From positions 1 through 64,000 of the forward strand of contig NQMI01000170.1 of the NCBI GenBank assembly GCA_002270565.1: DNA of 64,000 nt. Direction: 5' to 3'. Below the pieces are notes generated by a model, which was not told the DNA's origin, ran no database searches, and worked only from the letters and a program-made list of their open reading frames with translations. This document shows, piece by piece, positions 36,417 to 48,103 of this stretch. The stretch's first letter is position 1, and each line of letters begins with the position of its first letter. Position numbers and translations under genes: made by a program. The stretch is from Stenocarpella maydis (lineage: Eukaryota > Ascomycota > Sordariomycetes > Diaporthales > Diaporthaceae).

Positions 36417-39083
36417 ACGAGAGCCACAGCAAGTCCACTGGATTCGGGGGCTTGTCTTGGGTGGCGATTGCATGGCTGGCTTTCCCTTGGCCAACAGGGC
36501 GCCGCCTCATTATGAAGAACTTGGATAGGAGTCCATGTACAACGCTTAAAGGGGAGGGAGTAATGGGGCAAACGATAGCCTGCGTTGAGACGCTGGGTTG
36601 ACGCCCTCGCACGCCTCCGGCACATGAGCTCTACAGCTGCTTCTAGGGCTTTGGGCGGCAAACGAACCTTCCAAACACCACTCTTCCTCGCCTTCGCAAC
36701 ACCTGCCCCATCCCTCTCAATCATCAGCCATCTTCAAGTACCTCGGGCCCTCTTTTCTCCCCCATGTGAAGGTGTAGGACGATGGCCGAGGCAGAACGCC
36801 AGCTACTGAACAATTCTCAAGTGTATTAGTGGTAACAAGTTAATCATCACTACTCAGCAACCACCTGCTATAGGCCACGATGAATGAGAATCAGTAATAT
36901 CAACAAGCCAGTTACCCAAGATTTCAATGTTCCCTGGTTTGACTTCCACAGCATCCAACCAAAAAATGCACGATCCAAGGGTCGCCCGTTTAACTCCAGG
37001 CTGTCATAGTAGGGGGGAAAAAAACAAAGGGGAAATAAAAGAAAAAGATGGAAAGGGGGAAAGGGGAGAAAAATGAGACAGAGACAGAGACAGGGAGAGA
37101 GAGAGAAGGAAGCGGGGACTGGGAATTGGCAACATGAATACGACTAGGTTTGGGTGGCACGCGTGCAATGAGCGGCGAAGGGTTGGGAGATTTTCAACTA
37201 CCAAGTCCGAAGAGAGGCGCTGTTAACCACAAGGCCAGAGCTTCTTCTTTGTCCGTAAAAAGAGGCTTCTTTCTCAGGAGCCCTCGCTTATTCGAGAGCA
37301 CACATTGCGTTTTGTACCTGGTCAGACAAAATGACCGTTGTCCGTGTTTATCAAGGCGGGGGGGACCACCAAAGTCCAAAACTTTTTGGTGCCATCAGGC
37401 AATGTCCTCAGGTGCCAGCTTGAATTCTTGACAGGGCCGCCCGGCCATCATCGGCAAACAACCGGTACGCCATGTTGTGGACGTTTGTCTGGGGTGGGTG
37501 TTTGGTGATGAGGCAGGCACCCAGCGGTAGTTGAGGCAGACCAGTCAGCGGGTATGCTAACCTAGGTGGATTTATAAGTACTCGCCATGATAATATGTGG
37601 AAGCCTGCCCTTTGTACATTTTGCGGGCTGCACAAACGTGGATGGATCAACCTCGCAACCACTACTACTAGTAAAGTAGCCTTGCGAAGTGGTTTGGATC
37701 CGCCCCAAGCCCGGGAGCTATAACGCTCTGGGAGTGGTATGGCAAGTGCCTTGGCGACGGTGATGACAATACTGCATAGTATGCACAAGTGCCTTGCCTG
37801 TTTTGGGGCTCTTGTACGGTGGAAGTGGTTGACTAGTTCGGCCTCGAGCCTGGCGTTGCCATTCGGGGGGACATGTGCCGATGGCTTCTTGATTGCACCA
37901 GTATGAGGGGCACGGAGAGAGTTGTGTTGTGCTCCCAACGTTTCTTCCGGGCAAGTTGTAGAATAGGACGGAATTGTAGCTGGCAGCCTTTTGGATGAAC
38001 TTGCGCAGGGGCGGCGCACTGTAGAATATTTTCTGAGCCGTGTGTACAACAGTAACAACAACAATAGCAGCGGTTTGCAGAAAGTATTTCTACTATTTCT
38101 GTAGGTCTAACACTTTTGCTTCGCGCTACCGTCACCCTACCCATGGGCTACACTGTGTATATAAACCGGTAAAATGCGTCGGTCATGTCACAATTCAATG
38201 GCATCACTTTGTAGTTCGGATTCGACTGTATTTGTTTCTCGAACAAGCTCCGTGGGCAAAAGCGAAAGAATGCACACGCTTTGTTTCCAAGCGTCGCGCA
38301 ACTTGTAACCAAGCAACGCGCGTGCGTTCAAACAAGTCCCAAATCTCTTCAGCGCCTATCATCTCCAGCTCCTCCAAAGCCGCCCCATTGTCCTCGCCGC
38401 GCCCACTGATATGTGCGCAGTTGTGCCGCGCCCTCGTATGCTGGTGTGCGGCTTGCTTTTGCAAGTAAAATCGTTTCAGAACCCCCCTCCCGTGGTATCA
38501 TTGAGTTCCGTATGTATAAATACCACCAGCCGTGCACCCATTATCGTACCGCTGGTCTGTCCTATCGCATATATATATGTACACAAAAGAGAAAGCCATT
38601 GTCGGAGTCATGCTCCACGCTTGGGGATTGCGCGTTTCCACGCACAAAGACACCTCTGCGGTCTGGAGGCGCCAAATCCAACTGTGACCACTTTTGTTTT
38701 TTTGGACCATTCGTTGCCTCATGGGCTCCAAGATTGCCCCGCACGTGTAGCGAAATGTGTTAAAGCAGTAGATGAAAAAAAAAAAAAAAGATGTCAAAAA
38801 TGATCAGAGTTCGAACGCCAGGTTGCTATGCGTTTTCGTGCAGCCGTCTAGTTTGCGTTTCCCAAGTTGCGCCGTGCCAAGTTAATTTTTGTTTTTAAAA
38901 AAAAAGAATATCCATTTGGGTATATATCGGTGCACCCAATATGGCCGTCCGAAGTGAGGGAGAAGAGATAAAATGGGGACACCGAAGGTAAAGATCCGAT
39001 GTACAGTAGAATTTGATCGTCACAACATAGGTGACTGTAGGCAGATCCGAGCCAGTTGGGCTGGTGGCTGTTCCTGGAGCTTG
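36417..39083. other. Spacer downstream of two convergent genes
   Basis: About 2.7 kb with no supported gene. It includes a purine-rich GAGA/GGAAA stretch (about 37017-37110), an ACCTAGGT palindrome at 37560-37567, an A15 run (about 38774-38790) and TATATATATGTA near 38570. A minus-strand open frame of 218 codons (37408-38064) has no recognisable domain and looks like chance. The part near 39083 is probably a long 3' UTR of the C2H2 gene. Confidence 0.45.
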
Positions 39084-40322
39084 CTAATGCTGTTGTTGGT
39101 AGTAGGAAGCCTCTTGCTCGGCGCGACTGGTATCTGCGGCGACCATGGCGAGGGCGTCAAGGCCGCTGCTAGGTGTCCTCGAAGCCGCCGGCCTGTTCCA
39201 GCGCTCGGCGGACAAGGTCGGAGACGTCATAGAACCGACGCCCGGCGACATTAGAGGCGGTGTGTCGCGGGGGAGCGAGAAGCGGCTGACACTGCTTCTG
39301 CTCGAGGAGGACTGGCGCCGAACCGCGGCCAGGGACGGGCGACGGGTCTGCCGGGCCGAGGCCCTGGGCTTGTCCTTCTTGTGGGTCTCAAGGTGCTGCT
39401 TCATGTTGTCGGAGCGGGTGAACCTCCTGTTACAGCCCGGCCAGGAGCAGGGGACTGTCTTCTCGGCGGTGTGGATTTTTGCGTGACGTGAGGCATGGCC
39501 CGAGGTGGTGAAGGTCTTGTAGCAGCTGTACGTCTCCCTGAATTTGCAGGGGTAACGCTTAGGTGAGGTGCACGTCTTGCTCTTGGACCCCTTCTTGGCC
39601 GGGGAATTGCTCTCGGCCGACTCGTCTTCGTCGTCGATGTCCATGCCATGATCCTGCTCCAGAGACAATGGGGAGGGGGCCTGGTGCTTGAAGTCGTTGC
39701 GGTGCTCGACGTTCCTCTGCACCGAGGTCTCCGCGCCGGCGTCGAGCACAGAAGCCGGGTAGTCCTCGTGAGCATCGAAGCCGTGGCGATGGTGGTGCTC
39801 TTCCAGGTGTGACGACGAGTGGTGGCGGAGCATGGAGTCATATGGGTAAGCCGTACCCGGGCTTGTTGCCGTCCGCGGGCTGGGCAGGCTGGCGAAGGAT
39901 GAGATCGGGGGGAGGACCGGGCGAGCTTCTCCACGGTATGCGGCGTGTGCTTTTGAGGCCGAGCGGAAGGCCTCGGAGCCTGACAGGGCGGCGGAGTTCT
40001 GAGGCCAGGTCCTGGGAGAGAGCTGCTCTGGATAGGAGCTGTTGGGAGTGATGGGGCTGGCGGGATCATTGCTGGTCTGGGAGTCGTACGAGTCGGACCG
40101 CATGAGGTCTGGCGTGCTGGGGTGGGAATGCACACTTTCCCTGTGGGGTGCAGCCGAGGCGTATGAGGCGTGACTTCGCATGCCATGGGGGAACACGTTG
40201 TACGAAGGGGGGTGCGAGTGAGGGCCTGTCTTGTGGGAGGGGTGAGGCTCATAGGCGAGCTCGTTGGAGTCCTGCAGGATAGAGATGACGCGCCCGGAGG
40301 CGTCGCGGTGAGTGGGCGACAT
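39084..40322 (-). CDS. C2H2 zinc-finger transcription factor
   Basis: Single exon, 412 aa, ATG at 40322. The N-terminal half is Ser/Pro/His-rich, with an HHSSSHLEEHHHRH patch at about 167-180 and an acidic segment MDIDDEDESAES at 227-238. Two fingers follow. Finger 1 has C259, C267, H280 and H284, that is C-x7-C-x12-H-x3-H, with an unusually wide first gap. Finger 2 has C292, C297, H310 and H314, the canonical C-x4-C-x12-H-x3-H. The linker is TAEKTVP. A basic, Ser/Arg-rich segment (RRPSLAAVRRQSSSSRSS) follows the fingers, and the protein ends in a Gln-rich tail. It is a nuclear DNA-binding regulator with unknown targets. A gene-free stretch of almost 8 kb lies upstream, which would allow extended control. 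Confidence 0.85.
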   Translation of the reverse strand: MSPTHRDASGRVISILQDSNELAYEPHPSHKTGPHSHPPSYNVFPHGMRSHASYASAAPHRESVHSHPSTPDLMRSDSYDSQTSNDPASPITPNSSYPEQLSPRTWPQNSAALSGSEAFRSASKAHAAYRGEARPVLPPISSFASLPSPRTATSPGTAYPYDSMLRHHSSSHLEEHHHRHGFDAHEDYPASVLDAGAETSVQRNVEHRNDFKHQAPSPLSLEQDHGMDIDDEDESAESNSPAKKGSKSKTCTSPKRYPCKFRETYSCYKTFTTSGHASRHAKIHTAEKTVPCSWPGCNRRFTRSDNMKQHLETHKKDKPRASARQTRRPSLAAVRRQSSSSRSSVSRFSLPRDTPPLMSPGVGSMTSPTLSAERWNRPAASRTPSSGLDALAMVAADTSRAEQEASYYQQQH

Positions 40323-43300
40323 TGTGAGATCCGGTCGAAGGGCTATGAGAAGTCAACTGGGATGCTCCGACGGCGAGGCCGGGGCGGACTCGGGCTGAGG
40401 CAGAAGCATGCAACATACATTGTGGTCCGGGGAAGCTCTCTTGGGGGATGAGAAGAGACTGAGTTGCTGACGGGAGAAGCCGGTCGTGTGTGCAGTGGTA
40501 CCATGAGGGTGTAGGAGGGGGAAGGAAACAGGCGAGGTGATGGAGGTGGACGGCAGTGTTCCTTTTTGAAAGATGATGCGGGTGGAACACAGACTCCAGG
40601 CGGTGCCCAGGGCCAGCCCCGGGATCCCTGGATCGGTTTTAGAGTTGGCTGCGAGGGGGGGCTCGGTCCAGTGCGAGTCCATGCGAGGGGGTCTCGTCGC
40701 AAGAGTGGGGGGTCTGGCTGGGAAATCGAGAAGTGATGGTGGCCGTGGGGAAAATCAGGAAACCGGATGGGCTTTCTGTGCTCTCGTCATACCCCCCCGA
40801 CAGGCACCGCGAGACATTGGTGGCCCCTCTTGGCACAGGCAATGCGAGGGGGTCACCCCTGTCCTCACGGCCTGTGGGCCCTGGAGGGCTTACACTACAT
40901 ACCTAGGTACATAAGTGCCCTGCGCAGTACACTTGTGCCCAGTTCTATCCCCACAGCTCCGGAGGTCTACGCTAGTGTAGTACGCTGGTACCTCCAGGAC
41001 CCCATCCCAAAAGTACCTCGACCCCCGTTGCCAGATAACAACAGGGCCTGGTGACAGGAGACGTTGCACCCCACACACGAGAGAGAGAGCCCTTCCGCGA
41101 GACCCAAATCGCGATCTCAGAGCCTGCTGGCACATTTTAGTCAAAGGTAAAATTTACCGGTCCCCGCCAGTGGAATCCCCTCGACGGGACACCGACAAAT
41201 CTCGGGATTGATTCCGCCTGCCATCGACGACGAGCAGTTGGCCGACGATAACAATCACAACATGGTTGCATCGCACTTATTGCATGGTGGTGGCTCCTCC
41301 CATGTGCCCTCGGCACGTACTCTACGTACTTGTTCGCGCCGATTCAGATTGGGATCCCGCTGGCATCAGGGACCGCAGGCAGGCCTGCTCGCTCTCCTGT
41401 CCTCCCATTCCCTTCCTCGGATGCCTTGTTCAAACAAGGCAAGGTTTCTGCCCAACTGCTTGTCGAACTGAAAATATGCTTTTTACGGAGTGTTTTGTCC
41501 GTTTCCATTGCCCGCAGCCCAAAGGGGTCCCTCGTATGGCTGGCTGCGCGGTGCCCGAGCACGGCGCGGGACGGGCACGCGGCTGAGCTCCCCAAACAGC
41601 GCTGATCCCAACTTCGCCCTCGAGTTCCCTCTTCCCTGCCTGCTGACATATGACCTCTACCCTTGCCTTCCCTGAGGGGTAATCATGCCCGGCCTGCAGG
41701 TTGGTTGAGCACGGGCTGACCACGGCTGGTAGTGTAGGCCAGATGCCCGGAGTGTTTGCTACTCGAGTCCGCCGCGGCGACGGATGACTGCTGCGTAGTA
41801 AATAGGACACCACGACCAATGGGTCGAGTCGGCTACGGAATTGTGTTCTTCATTACGGCAGCGGCAGCGGCAGCGGCAGCGCAGCCATGCAGAATGGGCC
41901 GACCTCCACTTCTGCACTCGGGCCAGCCTATGAGACTCGGTCGCGCAATGCGGGTCCCAAGACTCCTGGGGAAGATCCTCTCCCGCTGTCGCAACCGCTT
42001 CACTTCGGCCATCTTGCGGACTTGTTCAAGGGCTGACAACACGCGCGTGCCTCATTTATTAGGGCCCCCGGGGACCAGCACCATACCGGACATTCTTGCA
42101 TGAACCTGGGGGGCGCCATGGGGCTGCTCCATGTTGTTGAGGACTGAACAAGTGAAGAATGACGTCGAAGCCACCGCCCGGGCTTCCCCTGGTCTCTGGG
42201 CCTTTTCTGCACAGCAGCCCATATGGAGTACGGAGTGCTGGCAGGGCCCGGATGGCTGACGCCCTGTCAGGGACGGAAATGGCCGCCAACCAGCTTACCG
42301 GGGGGCCGCAGGCTGGGAGGCTGCTTCAGACGCTGCTTTATCCCCCCGATGGGAAAACCCTGGCGCATGTCATGATGCTATGTATGTACAATATATTATC
42401 TGCGCGGCCAGGAATGGAATGGGTAATTTTGATCTGGCTGGGATGGTATTCTTTGGCAATGGGGCACCTGGCCAACTGTTCCCCCGTGGGTGGCAGCATG
42501 GGCAATCTTTTGCGTGCACAGGGTTTGCAGGGATCGCAGCTTTGGATGATCAGGGACCGGCCCAAGAGACCGCATGTCCAGATTGAGGACAGGCCATCTG
42601 GGTAGGGCTGCAACGCCAAATGAAATCCACATCAGGACCATTGGGCTCCCAATAAAGGGTCGCCTCAACCAGTCCACGATGCTGGAAGGCTGTAGAAAGA
42701 TTCTCCGGATCGGCACCTCGCTCATTGTCGCACGTCCTCCAGCAGCAGTTGTGCGTGCGTGTGGGCATCTGCGGTGGAAACCCAGGCAAGCGACGCCTGG
42801 AACCTGCCATTTTGGTCCGGCGCGAAGGGCCCGGCGCAAAGGGCCTGAATCTGGCATCACGATCGCCGATTGATAGCCTCGTCGTTTGGGCCGACAAGGG
42901 CAGAGTTTTGCCGTGCTACCCGTCAGCCCGTTTCAGTGTGCTGGACGCCTCGCCCGTCGCGTGGCTCGGCCGGCCGTGCGAGCTGGCGAGTAAGTACGGA
43001 TGTCTCGAGGGGCCGACAGAAAAGTAGGAAAAAGCTGCCAGCCAATAATCGGGCTTTCTCGAAATTTGAGCCGCGATCTGCCAGCCCGCCGACACGGACA
43101 GCAAGAGGCGACAAGGGGGTCGGAGGGCAGTACACGGGCACAAAGTAGCGCTACGATGTACTTGCATTAGGGTCCTTGCCCTGGGGCTCCACCGTGGCCA
43201 CGACACGGCAGGACGATGTCGACTGATGGATGGATGGATGACAATAGGGAAGGGTCATCCGGAATCCGTCAATGATGCATACCATCTGCAGGATGGTCGT

Positions 43301-45047
43301 GCCATCCCGTAACAGACTCCCGTGGCCAAAGTTTAGCTCTCGCGGGAGGAGATTCGCGAGCGAATGACACCGTCCCGGGCACGAAATTTGTGCGTTCCTG
43401 CGGGAAAAAAGTGCGTCGATTTCCCCTCCCCGTCGCACCCCTCTTTGGGCATGCGCTTTCACAAGTTTCCCATCATCGAAGCTAACGGTTTCTTTTGGAA
43501 ATCCGGGAACAAAACGGGATCAGCGAGGTGCCCCGGTGCGTATAGTACACTGGGGTCAGCACCACACGCGTAGCGAACAAAGAGAAAACGCCGCTGGGAT
43601 TTTTCTTGATTGAGCACCTTCTCAGGAGCCACGAGCTGGTGATCTTGGACAGAGATAATAGCGCGCATAGCCCTGCATCGCATTGCTTTGCTGTCACTGA
43701 GATACGTCAGATGCGTGACCCAGTGACTGACGATCCGATCAGTATCTCACGCCCTAGCTGGCCGCGCCATGTTCCAGGCCGCGCAAGAAGCATAAAGGGG
43801 GACCTGGAGGATGTTGGCCGATGGACACGCACTGCCGTTCTACGTAGGCACTCGCTCGTGCCAGGAAGAAGCCGTCCTCTAGATGCCGGGTGTACGCTGT
43901 ACCCCTGTGACGCTGCCGAGGGGGTTCGAAATCGACCTCCTCCCCCATGCTGTGCTGGATGGCCAGCCTCCTTTCGGCCAGTCCAACGGCTGAGCGCAGG
44001 CAGTAGTGGCCTCTCCGCCTGTTACAGAAGCACGTCTTGCATGATATCCTGCCTTGGAAATAGAATGAGTAGAGGCCAGAAGCCAGGGTGACCAAAGAGG
44101 CTAAACATTTAACGGGCTAGCGGTTGTGTTTGGGTTGTCTGTGTCGGAACGTTCCCAGCGCCTCGGGCCAGCCAAACCTGAGTGGACCCACTTGACACGG
44201 GGGGCTGCTGCGCGTTTCGTCCGGGCGGTGTTCCTTGGAATGGTTCCGCGGGTTTCCAAGGAAGGAGGTGGTGACTTGGTCTGCTTGGGCGGTTGGTGAT
44301 GGGGCGCCGAGGCGGTGGGCAGACAAGACCCAGGCGAGGGACGTACAGTACACTACACTGGAGCGTGGAGGGTCGCGGGACTGCTTGTGTGTGCGCGCTG
44401 GGTTCTCAGGGTCCCAGGATTGCAGTAATAAGATTCAGAAGGCTGATCGGGAGTTCAGGTGAGGATCGGCTTTCCGCTGCTGCCGAGACAAGGGCCCCTC
44501 CGAACACGTGTGGGTCCCTGTCTGGGGTGGAGCCCGGCCAGGCAGAGGAGGCAGCCCCGGGGCCTGGTCTCGGGTACAGAGACAGCTGACACGGAGCTCC
44601 ATTCCAGCCTTGTTTTCTCTCGCACCCCTCTGGCAGGAGACCCTTTGCGGCGGCGGTGTGTAGTATAGTATGTATGTATTGGGATGTGGCCTTGTCGCTC
44701 GTGCGTGCGGTGAGTGAGGTGAGATTTGCCAGCTGGCTCGAGGATCGAGGCGAGCAGTTTCTGGAACCTCAGTGTTTCGAGGGGACCTCAGCCGCCCAGG
44801 TGAGGAGGCTTTTCTCATTTTTTGAGCTCGCTTAGGGACGTCAGTGTGACGCAGTGCGGGATCAGACGAGGCACCTGGGGCATCTGCGGGCACCTGCGTC
44901 AGTGTCAACAAGCCAAGGGTCGAGGGAAATGGAACTCATTCAACGAGGGGCGCGGGCTGTCACAGGAGTCACATCAGTCGGCCGGGTTTGGAGGGTCAGA
45001 AGGGTCTGGGCCAGCCTGTGCAGGGAGGCCTGGCATTCAGCAGTCAG

Positions 45048-45084
45048 GCGGGCGGGCGGGCAGGCAGGCAGGCAGGCAGGCAGG
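45048..45084 (+). repeat. (GCGG/GGCA)n microsatellite
   Basis: Three GCGG units run into about six GGCA units. The same GGCA tetramer array recurs at 54644-54678 and 63937-63963. Confidence 0.85.
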
Positions 45085-45722
45085 AGAAAAGACGGTAGCT
45101 GGCAGCTGGCATGGCGCAGGGCGCAGGGCAGCAAGGAGCAGCAGCAGCGGCAGGTGCAGAGGTGGTGGACCCTTAAAACTGCATTGCTGGGGGTCCATTC
45201 AGAAATGTAGGGGTCCTTCCTGTCTGGGAGGGGTAGCCTGCAAGTCCCGCGCGCTCGGCAGCCGTGCGACCTCAATCGAGATCTCCCTCCCTTCTCAACG
45301 ATTCAGACTTGGACAACTCGAGGAGCATTTGCTCCGACTCGACTCCCGGGGCGTTCCCGTCCTCTCCGGTCAGGCCTCACCTCAGTTGCGACCAGACCAT
45401 TTGTTTCTTCATGGCATGACAATGGAAAACCCTCGTGCGACATAACATGAGGCCATCGCAATCCTTCCCATGCAATTCCAAAAAACAATTAAATAAAAAC
45501 AATAAAAACGCAGTGACGTAACCGACACCAGCTAGCGTAAGCCCACTTACACCAGGTACCTCGGTACCGGCCCGCGCAGATTTGCTGGGAAGGTACTCCG
45601 TACTTCCCACTAGCCCGCACCACAAAACATGTCCAGTCTACTGCAGCATCAATGTCCTATGTACCCATCCGCTGCACTCGGTAGCACTGGCCAGACTACC
45701 TAGCGTAAGTGGGAAACCTGCC

Positions 45723-45749
45723 GAGCTCCCGAGCTCCCGAGCTCCCGAG
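45723..45749 (+). repeat. GAGCTCCC 8-bp tandem
   Basis: About three and a half copies of GAGCTCCC in a row, in intergenic sequence between two TAGTGTAG-containing segments. Confidence 0.8.
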
Positions 45750-47176
45750 GTGCTGTTAGTGTAGACTATCCGTAGATAATGCTCGTGTTAGGTATTCTGC
45801 CCCGCGCAAAAGCATCGGATGCGCACCACAGAGAGGGCAGGGAGGGTTGGGCTGGAAATACTAGTGTAGGCATCAAGCTCATCCTGGAGGTCTGGGTTTC
45901 GAGCTGGGGGCATTTATTAAGGTTCAGTCGAACAGAGTACATACAACCTAATTGATGTCTCGTAGTTGGAGGGGGGGGGGCAACCACAGGGGGAAGCCCT
46001 ACCCGATGCAAACAAAACTTATGAGACGGACGAAGCGGACACGCAGCCCAAGGCCCAAATGTGGTGCAAACCATCCTCCACAAGTAAGCCCGTCGCGGGG
46101 AGGGGCGTCACTAACAAGAAGGGGCCACCTCTTAGGCACGCCTGCATCAATAACAAGACGTGATTGATCCTGATCCCTTGGCCGGAGCAGAATGAGCGCG
46201 GAGGGGGCTGCTCGGTCAGCAACCAAAGCAGCTGTGCCACCAAGTCAAAACATCTGCGGAGTAACAGTGACGTGACAGCGGCCAGCTTCTGGGGTTTCAT
46301 CAGCACGACGGCACTTGGCGGCCGCCTCGCGAGTGGTCGATGAGATTCCCGAACCTTGATTACACGCTTGTCCAGCCAGGCCAATAGAACCTCCCAGCCA
46401 TTATCACAGCGCCACGAAAGATGTGGTAGGCTGGCAGGCCAAGTCCCTTTGGCCTCGACATACAGAGATATGGTATCGCACCAGCCACGTACTACCCAAT
46501 AGAGGGAGGGACGGAGGGAGGGACGGAGGGAAAATCCTAGCGTACCAGCCGTACCCAACACACAGGTGCATGTGCGCACCACGTTTAGGTGGGAGGGTGG
46601 CTGCGTGCCTCTGGCCAGACCTGCCATATACGTATACATATGCAGGGCCCAAAAGGGACCCTGAGACAAACAAGTTCTCCCCAGACCGGAGTGTCTAAGA
46701 GCGAGCTTGGTGTGATGTGGAGCTCTTTGATACGCTGAGGTCGTTGCCTGTCTGCCTGTATTTCCGCAAGCGAGTGACGGCCGAGCCCACTCATCATGCC
46801 ATCATTGTCAAGTCGGCCTATGTCAATCATTATGTGCCTTGCACGCACACAAAGGAGCCACCACTCATGGGCGACAAATCTGCAACGACTAGTAAAAATC
46901 TCCGACAGAAAAGTGACGAGCAAGAAGGGTGGCGGGGGGCGAGATCAGAGAGAAAAAGCAATACTGTTGTATACACAAAGTAGACGGTAAACCAGGACCT
47001 GGGATCGTGAATGATGGGATTCTGAAGAAATCCCCATCCTCGGCCTTGCCCTGAAAGCAAGATTTCCCCATCATAGCAGGCATCGTTTGGCGCTGCAGTA
47101 GCGGGGTCTCAGACCCCCCCCCCACACACACACGCACAAACACGGTAACCTACCCAGCCTACGTGCGCAAGGTACA

Positions 47177-47200
47177 TCACACACACACACACACACACAC
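47177..47200 (+). repeat. (CA)n microsatellite
   Basis: About 12 uninterrupted CA dinucleotides, preceded at about 47110 by a C9 run and a shorter CACA tract. Confidence 0.9.
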
Positions 47201-48103
47201 AACACACAGACAAAGACACATGCATATTCATTTTGCCACATTCCTGTCATCGATATCTCAGGAGATCATCATTACCAACAAGAAAACAAAGAAAAAGTAC
47301 ATCCTGTTTTCGCCAGTAACATACTGCCAATGGGAAACCGAGGAAACCTGCCGAAGCGCTTGATACCTCACACCACCCCACCCTTATGGGCTTTGCGGAT
47401 CCCTGGGACGGACGACGGAGGTGATGAGGGCTTATCTTGGTCGTGTGTCGCTGGGTTTTCTCTTTTTTTACTGCAGCCCCCATGATGCCCGCCATCCATC
47501 ACGAGAATGGAACCGAGCGCAAGCTCGGGCGAAGGCTATGCAGGACGCGTTTGGGGAGCAAGCTTTCCGGAGCGGGGTCGAGAGGTTTGGGAGGGAAGCA
47601 TTCGACCAAGCTTGGTGTGTCAGATCGTGGGCTGTCGACGGCTTACCTCCGGGCTGGGTTGCTGTTGGGGTCGTGACACAACCTGCACATGTGAGTGAGC
47701 CCGGCTTGGTCCCTGGATAACTACTCGTTCGCTCCTTACCAGACGGACGAGATAGGCCCACTCCACCGGAGGACATCTCGCGGGAAGCTGTCCAACGTGG
47801 GTTTACTCACCTGGTTGTGCTGCCAGAGGTAATGCCATAGCGGAGAACATGCACTGCTTAGGCACCACGCCTGTGTTCGAGATCCGTGCGAGCTGTATTG
47901 GTGGCTGATGGGCTGTTGTATGGTTCTGCGATGCTTTCCCCCAAGACACTAACCAGCTTACTGGTTGCGCGGTCGTATCAGCTAAACCCTAATTTCCGAT
48001 AGCTACCCTTGGTCTTACATCTTCCATTCGCCCATGCGTGTGGTGCCGCTTGCTCAGGCGGCGCGACTTATGCCTCCCTCGGATTGACTGCTCCGACAAC
48101 CCC

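Larger units (their letters stand above)
40323..48103. other. 7.8-kb gene-empty, GC-rich intergenic region
   Basis: No open frame here resembles a protein family. The longest are 216 codons (46019-46669, minus) and 207 codons (44822-45445, plus), both of low complexity and overlapped by frames on the other strand. The region holds four of the seven TAGTGTAG octamers found (40973, 41730, 45757, 45862), a TACCTAGGTAC palindrome (40900-40910), a TACTCCGTAC word (45594-45603), and several short tandem arrays. It contains the upstream region of the C2H2 gene and the 3' flank of PRP31. A non-coding transcript is possible but not shown. Confidence 0.5.

Noticed and set aside
44822..45445. 207-codon plus-strand open frame
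   Set aside because: Crosses the GGCA microsatellite, is low-complexity Gly/Arg/Ser-rich, and is overlapped by minus-strand frames.
46019..46669. 216-codon minus-strand open frame
   Set aside because: No motif, irregular composition, tandem repeats inside it, and competing frames on the other strand. No splice or start context stands out.
47820..47920. Possible tRNA (TGTTCGAGATCC resembles a B box)
   Set aside because: The T-loop position 61 C is missing, no T-stem pairs, and no A box or acceptor stem fits around it.
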